From Roseateles sp. DAIF2 (GTDB lineage: Bacteria; Pseudomonadota; Gammaproteobacteria; Burkholderiales; Burkholderiaceae_C): 64,000 nucleotides of DNA. The stretch is from assembly GCF_015624425.1 (NCBI RefSeq), contig NZ_CP049919.1, forward strand, positions 3,906,001-3,970,000. Direction: 5' to 3'. The notes under the pieces are model-generated. The model ran no database searches. It was not told where the DNA came from and saw nothing but the letters and a program-made list of their open reading frames with translations. The translations under genes were made by a program, and so were the position numbers. This document shows, in pieces, positions 57,984 through 64,000 of this stretch. Numbering within the stretch: position 1 is the stretch's first letter; each line of letters opens with the position of its first letter.

Positions 57984-59186
57984 ATGCCCAAGATTCTCAC
58001 ACCCCTGATGCCCATCGCCCTGGGGACCCTGCTGCTGCTGGGGGCCTGCCAGAACAAGAGCGCGGAATCCGCCCAGACCAAGGGCGGCAAGGGCGGCCCG
58101 CCCGAGGTCGGCGTGGTGGTGGTCGGCGTCAAGGACGCGCCGCTGGAGCTGGAGCTGCCCGGCCGGCTATCCGCCAGCCAGGTGGCCGAGATCCGCCCGC
58201 AGGTCGGCGGCATCGTGCTCAAGCGCCTGTTCACCGAGGGCTCGACGGTCAAGGCCGGCCAGCCCCTGTACCAGCTAGACGCGGCCAGCTTCGAGGCCGA
58301 GCTCGCCCGCAGCGCCGCGGCGCTGCAGAAGGCCGAGGCCCAGCTGGGCGTGGCGCGGACCAAGGCGGCGCGCGATGCCGAGCTGCTGAAGGTGGACGCG
58401 ATCAGCCGCCAGAGCGCCGACGACAGCGCCGGCGCGCTCAAGCAGGCCGAGGCCGATGTGGCGGTGGCCAAGGCCGCGCTGGAGGCCGCCCGGGTGCAGT
58501 TGGAGCGCGCGCGCATCGCCGCGCCGATCGCCGGCCGCATCGAGGTCTCGAGCGTCACCGCCGGCGCGCTGGTGACGGCCAACCAGACCCAGGCCCTGAC
58601 CACCGTGCAGCAACTGGACCCGATGCATCTGGACATCGTGCAGAGCAGCGCCGAGCTACTGAGCCTGCGCCGCCAGCTCGAGGGCGGCAGCGGCGGCAGC
58701 CGCCAGGTGAAGCTGGTGCTGGAGGATGGCAGCCTGCATCCGCAGCCCGCCACCCTGCAGGTCAGCGGCGTCACCGTGGACCGCGGCACCGGCGCCGTGA
58801 CCCTGCGCGCCACGGTGCCCAATCCGCAGGGCAGCCTGCTGCCCGGCATGGTGGTGCGGGCGCGCCTGCTGGCCGGCGTCGATGCCGGCGCCATCCTGGT
58901 GCCGCAGCAGGGCGTCAGCCGCTCACCCACCGGCGAGGCCACCGCGCTGGTCGTCGGCGAGGGCAACAAGGTCGAGCGCCGCCGCCTGGTGCTGGAGCGC
59001 GCGGTCGGCAACCAATGGCTGGTCACGCAGGGCCTGGCGGTCGGCGACAAGCTGATCGTCGAGGGCCTGCAGCGCGCCCGGCCCAACATCGTCGTGACCC
59101 CGGTGCCGGCCGGCAAGAAGGGCAAGGCCGACAAGCCTGCCTCGCCAGCATCGGCCGCTTCCGCTGCCGCCGGCAAGGGTGCCTGA
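57984..59186 (+). CDS. RND efflux periplasmic adaptor (MFP), lipoprotein
   Basis: A 400-residue AcrA/MexA-type adaptor. The signal peptide ends in a lipobox (LLLLGAC, Cys22). The barrel and lipoyl halves flank a coiled-coil hairpin (about 95-165): VAEIRPQVGGIVLKRLFTEG, KAGQPLYQLDAASFEAELAR, then LERARIAAPIAGRIEVSSVT. The tail is Lys/Ala-rich. It bridges the inner-membrane pump and outer-membrane channel. AGGA lies about 10 nt before the ATG. It is first in a three-gene operon and divergent from the BaeSR-like pair. Substrates cannot be read from sequence. Confidence 0.95.
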   Translation: MPKILTPLMPIALGTLLLLGACQNKSAESAQTKGGKGGPPEVGVVVVGVKDAPLELELPGRLSASQVAEIRPQVGGIVLKRLFTEGSTVKAGQPLYQLDAASFEAELARSAAALQKAEAQLGVARTKAARDAELLKVDAISRQSADDSAGALKQAEADVAVAKAALEAARVQLERARIAAPIAGRIEVSSVTAGALVTANQTQALTTVQQLDPMHLDIVQSSAELLSLRRQLEGGSGGSRQVKLVLEDGSLHPQPATLQVSGVTVDRGTGAVTLRATVPNPQGSLLPGMVVRARLLAGVDAGAILVPQQGVSRSPTGEATALVVGEGNKVERRRLVLERAVGNQWLVTQGLAVGDKLIVEGLQRARPNIVVTPVPAGKKGKADKPASPASAASAAAGKGA

Positions 59187-59189
59187 ACC

Positions 59190-62100
59190 ATGGCCTCCTT
59201 CTTCATCGACCGGCCCATCTTCGCCTGGGTCATCGCGATCATCATCATGCTGGCCGGCGCCGGCGCGGTGCTGACCCTGCCGCTGGAACGCTACCCCGAC
59301 ATCGCGCCGACCCGCATCTCGATCAACACCAGCTACCCCGGCGCCTCGGCCAAGGCGATCGAGGACTCGGTCACCCAGGTGATCGAGCAGAACCTGAAGG
59401 GCATCGACGGCCTGTTCTCGATCGAGTCCAGCAGCAGCGCCGCCGGCAGTGCCAGCACCCAGCTGAGCTTCGTCGCCGGCACCGACCCCGACCTGGCGCA
59501 GATGCAGGTGCAGAACAAGGTCGCGCAGTCGATCTCGCGCCTGCCGCAGGCGGTGCAGGCCCAGGGCGTGCGCGTCACCAAGGCCGGCACCGACTTCCTG
59601 ATGGTGGTCACGCTGACCAGCGACGATCCCAACGTCACTTCCGCCGACCTGGGCGACTACCTGTCCAGCACCCTGCAGGACATCATCAGCCGCATCGAGG
59701 GCGTCGGCGACGTCAACATCTTCGGCTCCGGCTATGCGATGCGCATCTGGCTGGACCCGGCCAAGCTGCAGCGCTATGCGCTGGTGCCGGGCGACATTCG
59801 CAACGCGCTGCTGGCGCAGAACACCGAGGTCTCGGCCGGCCAGATCGGCGCCCTGCCCGCGCCCGAGGGCCAGCGACTGACGGCCATCATCACCGCGCGC
59901 GCCAAGCTGCAGACGGCCGAGCAGTTCCGCGCCATCGTGCTGCGCGTGCAGCCGGACGGCTCGGCGCTGCGCCTCTCCGACGTCGCCAAGGTCGAGCTGG
60001 GCCGCGACAGCTACACCACCAATATCCGCAGCACCGGCCAGACCGCCGCCGGCATGGCCATCTTCCCGGCCAGCGGCGCCAATGCGCTGAAGACCGCCGA
60101 TGCGGTCAAGGCCAAGCTGGCCGAGCTGGAGCCCTTCTTCCCGCCCGGCATGAAGACCACGGTCACCTTCGATACGACGCCCTTCATCAGCGTCTCGATC
60201 AAGGGCGTGGTGCAGACCCTGATCGAGGCGATGGTGCTGGTCGTCGCGATCATGTATCTGTTCATGCAGAACCTGCGCGCGACCCTGGTGCCGGCGATCG
60301 CGGTGCCGGTGGTGCTGCTGGGCACCTTCGGCGTGCTGGCGGCGGCGGGCTACTCGATCAACTCGCTGACCATGTTCGGCCTGGTGCTGGCGATCGGCCT
60401 GCTGGTGGACGATGCGATCGTCGTGGTCGAGAACGTCGAGCGCCTGATGCGCGAGGAAGGCCTGAGCCCGCGCGACGCTACCCGCGCCAGCATGAAGGAG
60501 ATCAGCGGCGCGCTGGTCGGCATCGCGGTGGTGCTGTCGGCGGTGTTCATCCCGATGGCCTTCTTCGGCGGCTCGACCGGCGTGATCTACCGCCAGTTCT
60601 CGATCACCGTGGTCAGCGCGATGGTGCTGTCGGTGCTGGTGGCGATGAGCCTGTCGCCCGCCCTGTGTGCGACCCTGCTGAAGCCGGTGCACAAGGGCGA
60701 GCATGCGGCCCATGGCGGGCCCTTCGGCAAGCAGCTGGACTGGTTCTTCGGCGGCTTCAACCGCCACTTCGACCGCTTCACCGGCCGCTATGTCGGCCAG
60801 GTACGCTGGCTCACCGCGCGCGGCGTGCGCAGCTTTCTGGTCTACCTGCTGCTGATCGGCGGCATGGCCGCGCTCTACAAGACCCTGCCCACCTCCTTCC
60901 TGCCCGACGAGGACCAGGGCGGCCTGCAGATCCAGGTGCGCATGGCGCCGGGCGCGACCGCCGAGCGCATGGAGCTGGTGGCGCAGAGCATCGAAAGCTA
61001 TCTGGCCGAACAGCCCGAGGTGATGTTCTACAACCTGGTGCGTGGCGCCAACGGCGACCAGGGCTCGGGCCAGGGCTTCATCCGCCTGAAGGACTGGCCG
61101 GAGCGCCCCGAGGCGAACCAGGCGGCCGGCGCGCTGGCCGAGCGCTTCAGCCGCGAGCTGGGCAAGCGGGTGCGCGATGCCAACGTCTTCATCCTGCAGC
61201 CGCCCACCGTGCGCGGCCTGGGCGGCAGCGCCGGCATCCAGCTGTTCCTGCAGGACCTGGGCGGCGTCGGAACCGAGACCCTGGCCGCCGCGCGCGACCA
61301 GCTGATCGACGAGGCCAACAAGCGCCCCGAGCTGAACCGCGCCCGCATCAACAGCCTGGCCGAGACGCCGCAGCTGCAGATCAATATCGACGACCACAAG
61401 GCCGGCGTGCTGGGCATCGGCACCGCGACGATCAACGACACCCTGTCGATCGCGCTGGGCGGCAGCTATGTCAACGACTTCATCGACCGCGGCCGCGTCA
61501 AGCGCGTGCTGGTGCAGGGCGAGGCCGCCTACCGCGCCACGCCCGACAGCCTGCGCCACTGGTATGTGCGCAACAGCGCCGGCGAGATGGTCTCGTTCAG
61601 CGCCTTCGCCAGCAGCAGCTGGATGAACGGCCCGCGCCAGCTGGTGCGCTACAACGGCAGCGCCGCCTACGAGGTGCAGGCCGACGTGGCGCCGGGTGTC
61701 AGCTCGGGCGCGGCGATGCGGGCGATGGAGCAGATCCTGCGCGAGATGCCGCCCGGCGTCGGTTTCGAATGGTCGGGCCGCAGCTACCAGGAGCGCCTCT
61801 CGGGCGACCAGGCGCCGATGCTCTACGCGGTCTCGGTGCTGTTCATCTTCCTGTGCCTGGCCGCGCTGTACGAGAGCTGGTCGGTGCCCTTCAGCGTGAT
61901 GCTGGTGGTGCCGCTGGGCATCATCGGCGCGCTCGCGGCCAGCCATCTGGGCGGGCAGAACAACGATGTGTTCTTCCAGGTCGGCCTGCTGACCACGGTG
62001 GGCCTGTCGGCGAAGAACGCGATCCTGATCGTCGAGTTCGCCGAGACCCTGCGGGCCCAGGGCATGAGCCTGCTGGACGCCACCCTGAAGGCCTGCCGGC

Positions 62101-62339
62101 AGCGCCTGCGGCCGATCCTGATGACCTCGCTGGCCTTCATGATGGGCGTGCTGCCGCTGGCCTATTCGACCGGCGCCGGCTCCGGCTCGCAGCGCGCGAT
62201 CGGCGTCGGCGTGCTGGGCGGCATGGCCAGCGCGACGGTGCTGGGCATCTTCTTCGTGCCGCTGTTCTACCTCTGGGTCAAGCAGCGCTTCAGCCGGCGC
62301 AAGCCGGCGGCGGACGCGGCCACGGAGGTGCAGGCATGA
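59190..62339 (+). CDS. RND multidrug efflux pump, AcrB/MexB (HAE-1) type
   Basis: A 1049-residue pump of normal HAE-1 length starting MASFFIDRPIFAWVIAIIIM. The proton-relay aspartates in the fourth membrane helix are D407 and D408 (GLLVDDAIVVVENVERLM), the same numbering as AcrB. The second half repeats the fold, with the conserved lysine in GLSAKNAILIVEFAETLRAQ. Large periplasmic porter and docking domains are intact. The gene lies 3 nt after the adaptor and overlaps the outer-membrane factor by 4 nt (ATGA). It exports hydrophobic or amphiphilic compounds; the exact substrate is unknown. Confidence 0.97.
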   Translation: MASFFIDRPIFAWVIAIIIMLAGAGAVLTLPLERYPDIAPTRISINTSYPGASAKAIEDSVTQVIEQNLKGIDGLFSIESSSSAAGSASTQLSFVAGTDPDLAQMQVQNKVAQSISRLPQAVQAQGVRVTKAGTDFLMVVTLTSDDPNVTSADLGDYLSSTLQDIISRIEGVGDVNIFGSGYAMRIWLDPAKLQRYALVPGDIRNALLAQNTEVSAGQIGALPAPEGQRLTAIITARAKLQTAEQFRAIVLRVQPDGSALRLSDVAKVELGRDSYTTNIRSTGQTAAGMAIFPASGANALKTADAVKAKLAELEPFFPPGMKTTVTFDTTPFISVSIKGVVQTLIEAMVLVVAIMYLFMQNLRATLVPAIAVPVVLLGTFGVLAAAGYSINSLTMFGLVLAIGLLVDDAIVVVENVERLMREEGLSPRDATRASMKEISGALVGIAVVLSAVFIPMAFFGGSTGVIYRQFSITVVSAMVLSVLVAMSLSPALCATLLKPVHKGEHAAHGGPFGKQLDWFFGGFNRHFDRFTGRYVGQVRWLTARGVRSFLVYLLLIGGMAALYKTLPTSFLPDEDQGGLQIQVRMAPGATAERMELVAQSIESYLAEQPEVMFYNLVRGANGDQGSGQGFIRLKDWPERPEANQAAGALAERFSRELGKRVRDANVFILQPPTVRGLGGSAGIQLFLQDLGGVGTETLAAARDQLIDEANKRPELNRARINSLAETPQLQINIDDHKAGVLGIGTATINDTLSIALGGSYVNDFIDRGRVKRVLVQGEAAYRATPDSLRHWYVRNSAGEMVSFSAFASSSWMNGPRQLVRYNGSAAYEVQADVAPGVSSGAAMRAMEQILREMPPGVGFEWSGRSYQERLSGDQAPMLYAVSVLFIFLCLAALYESWSVPFSVMLVVPLGIIGALAASHLGGQNNDVFFQVGLLTTVGLSAKNAILIVEFAETLRAQGMSLLDATLKACRQRLRPILMTSLAFMMGVLPLAYSTGAGSGSQRAIGVGVLGGMASATVLGIFFVPLFYLWVKQRFSRRKPAADAATEVQA

Positions 62340-63742
62340 AGCAGATGAAGAAACAGCAACACCTGACCCTGCTCGCCGCGAGCCTGCTGCTGGCCGGCTG
62401 CGGCAGCCTGGTGCCGCCGCGCGAACACAGCACGCCGCCGCTGCGCGAGGACTTCCGCCCGGCCGCGACGGCAGGCACCGCGGTGCCGGCCGATCTGGCC
62501 CATGAATGGGACGGCTTCTTCGCCGATGTGCGGCTGCGCCAGGTGGTGGGCATCGCGCTGGCGCAGAACCGCAGCCTGCGCGCCAGCGCCGCCGCGGTCG
62601 AGCGGGTGCGGGCCCAGTACCGCATCGCCGAGGCCGAGCGCATCCCGGATCTGAATGCCAGCGCCGCGGCGGGCCGCCAGCGCGCGGCCGGCGGCGCCAC
62701 CGCCAGCAGCTACAGCGTCAGCCTGGGCCTGCCCGCCTACGAGATCGACCTGTTCGACCGCCTGGGCAGCCTGGAGGGCGCGGCCCTCGCGCGCTACCTG
62801 GCCCAGCAGGAGACGCAGCGCAGCGCGCGCCTCTCCCTGGTCGCCGAGGTGGCCAATGCCTGGCTCACGCTGGCCGCCGAACAGCAGCGCCTGCAGCTGG
62901 CCGAGCAGCTGCGCGACAGCCAGCAGCGCAGCCTGAACCTGACCGAGCAGCGCCACCAGCTGGGCGCCGCCTCCGGGCTGGAGCGGGCCCGCGCCCGCAC
63001 CGCCTACGAGGCCGCGCGCGGCGAGGCCACGCGCAGCCTGGGCGCGGTGACCCAGGCACGCCTGCAGCTGGAGCTGCTGGCCGGCCAGCCGCTGCCGGAT
63101 GCGCTGCTGCCCGCGGCGCAGGCGCAGCAGGCCGTCACCGCCCTGCCCGCGATTCCGCCGGGCCTGCCGGCCGAGCTGCTGCTGCAGCGTCCGGACCTGC
63201 GCGCCGCCGAGCAACAGCTGCAGGCCGCGGCTTTCGATGTCGGCGCGGCGCGCGCGGCGCGCTTTCCGCGCCTGACCCTGACGGCCAGCGCCGGCACGCG
63301 CAGCCCCGAGCTGGACGGCCTGTTCAAGAGCGGCAGCGGCTTCTGGAGCCTGCTGCCGCAGCTGGACCTGCCGCTCTTCGACGGTGGCGCCCGCGCCGCC
63401 CAGGTCGAGGTCAGCGAGGCCGGCCGCAGCCAGGCCCTGGCCGGCTACGAGGCGGCGCTGCAATCGGCCTTCCGCGAGGTGGCCGATGCGCTGGCGCTGC
63501 GCGATGGGCTGGCCGAGCGCCTGCAGGCCCAGCAGGCCCAGGTCGAGGCGGCCGAGCAGAGCCTGCGCCTGGCCGAGAGCAGCTACCGCCTGGGCGGCAG
63601 CAGCCAGCTGGAGCTGCTGGACGCCCAGCGCCAGCTCGCCACCGCCCAGCAGGGCCTGGTGAACCTGCGCCAGACCGAGCAGGCGAACCGGGTCGCGCTG
63701 CTGCGTACCCTGGGCGGGCGCTGGAGCGCCGAGGGACGTTAG
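62336..63742 (+). CDS. RND outer-membrane factor (NodT/OprM family lipoprotein)
   Basis: A 468-residue TolC-like channel. The signal peptide ends in a lipobox (LLLAGC, Cys22). The typical duplicated helical region is visible: VGIALAQNRSLRASAAAVER, RIAEAERIPDLNASAAAGRQ, YEIDLFDRLGSLEGAALARY in the first half and LRAAEQQLQAAAFDVGAARA, RFPRLTLTASAGTRSPELDG, FREVADALALRDGLAERLQA in the second. It completes the tripartite pump. The stop codon overlaps that of the convergent chemoreceptor gene by 3 bp (63740-63742 against 63739-63741). Confidence 0.95.
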   Translation: MKQMKKQQHLTLLAASLLLAGCGSLVPPREHSTPPLREDFRPAATAGTAVPADLAHEWDGFFADVRLRQVVGIALAQNRSLRASAAAVERVRAQYRIAEAERIPDLNASAAAGRQRAAGGATASSYSVSLGLPAYEIDLFDRLGSLEGAALARYLAQQETQRSARLSLVAEVANAWLTLAAEQQRLQLAEQLRDSQQRSLNLTEQRHQLGAASGLERARARTAYEAARGEATRSLGAVTQARLQLELLAGQPLPDALLPAAQAQQAVTALPAIPPGLPAELLLQRPDLRAAEQQLQAAAFDVGAARAARFPRLTLTASAGTRSPELDGLFKSGSGFWSLLPQLDLPLFDGGARAAQVEVSEAGRSQALAGYEAALQSAFREVADALALRDGLAERLQAQQAQVEAAEQSLRLAESSYRLGGSSQLELLDAQRQLATAQQGLVNLRQTEQANRVALLRTLGGRWSAEGR

Positions 63743-64000
63743 CCCGGCAGGCGGAAGGTCGAGACGACCTCCATCATGTGCTGGGCCTGATGCTTCAGGC
63801 TTTCGGCCGCGGCGGCCGATTCCTCGACCAGGGCGGCGTTCTGCTGCGTGACCTGGTCCAGCTGCTGCACCGCGTCGCCCACCTGGTCGATGCCCTGGCT
63901 CTGCTCGACGCTGGCCGCGCTGATCTCCTTGATCAGCGCGGTGACCTTCTGGAACTGCTCGACGATGTCGCTCATGGTCTGGCCGGCCGTGCCGGCGAGG
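63739..64000 (-). CDS. Methyl-accepting chemotaxis protein, C-terminal end (5' part outside window)
   Basis: The frame runs in from the right edge and encodes the last 86 or so residues of a chemoreceptor signalling domain: AGQTMSDIVEQFQKVTALIK, EISAASVEQSQGIDQVGDAV, QQLDQVTQQNAALVEESAAA, ending in a short tail FRLPG. This is the C-terminal methylation helix of the coiled-coil hairpin. Chemoreceptors feed CheA/CheW arrays that steer flagellar motors, so the organism probably has a conventional motility system elsewhere. There is no link to the flagellar-type operon other than distance. Confidence 0.93.
   Translation of the reverse strand, partial: LAGTAGQTMSDIVEQFQKVTALIKEISAASVEQSQGIDQVGDAVQQLDQVTQQNAALVEESAAAAESLKHQAQHMMEVVSTFRLPG

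Noticed and set aside
58923..61946. 1007-codon open frame on the minus strand antisense to the RND adaptor and pump genes
   Set aside because: His/Ala/Arg/Gly-rich low-complexity translation with no domain; it exactly mirrors well-conserved pump genes.
59015..62335. Open plus frame continuous with and upstream of the outer-membrane factor
   Set aside because: It is the out-of-frame shadow of the pump gene; only the part from the lipoprotein signal at 62336 is real.

Overview
The window is high-GC DNA with the gene style of a betaproteobacterium. The FlgH/FlgI rings, a BaeSR-like two-component pair beside an RND pump, long translationally coupled operons and palindromic intergenic elements suggest Burkholderiales, perhaps a Roseateles/Rubrivivax relative. 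This placement is an inference; there is no rRNA or housekeeping marker to fix it.

Layout, left to right. (1) 1-13798, minus: the first of two giant Rhs/YD-repeat genes (rhs1), cut at its 3' end by the window edge. (2) 14050-15034, plus: a TPR protein and a small hypothetical protein. (3) 36740-15045, minus: one tightly packed flagellar-type type III secretion operon in the order fliQ-fliR-flhB-flhA-flgF-flgG-flgA-flgH-flgI-flgB-flgC-fliE-fliF-fliG-like-fliH-fliI-fliJ-fliK-like-flgD-flgE-fliM-like-fliN-fliO-fliP-fliA(sigma28)-TPR. It encodes export gate, ATPase, rod, P and L rings and hook, but no flagellin, hook-filament junction proteins, cap, stators or anti-sigma factor within the window. 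(4) 36741-38304: mostly non-coding DNA with a perfect hairpin and one doubtful small gene. (5) 38305-38661, minus: a SUKH-like immunity gene directly behind (6) rhs2, 38671-55341, minus, a 5556-residue Rhs/YD protein with LysM, hydrophobic Gly/Ala-rich and C-terminal ParB-like toxin segments. (7) 55676-63742: a BaeSR-like two-component pair divergent from an RND efflux operon (MFP, pump, outer-membrane factor). (8) the 3' end of a chemoreceptor gene at the right edge.

The main observation joins regions 1-6. The cluster encodes its own sigma28 (FliA-type) factor. Sequences of the form TAAA-N15-(C)(C/G)GGAT(A/G)A, close to the FliA consensus TAAA-N15-GCCGATAA, lie upstream of rhs1, of rhs2 and of the 195-residue TPR gene. 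In the two rhs promoters the -35 and -10 boxes and the 15-nt spacing are kept although the spacers differ completely. In ordinary flagella FliA turns on flagellin; here no flagellin is present and the FliA-like sites sit before giant polymorphic-toxin genes. I infer a flagellum-derived hook-basal-body apparatus whose late genes are Rhs toxins plus a TPR protein. Co-regulation is well supported by sequence; export of Rhs through the apparatus is a hypothesis.

The two rhs genes are direct repeats about 41.6 kb apart, with long blocks of essentially perfect identity interrupted by strongly diverged patches. This looks like ongoing gene conversion, and it leaves the whole flagellar-type operon exposed to deletion or duplication by recombination between the copies.
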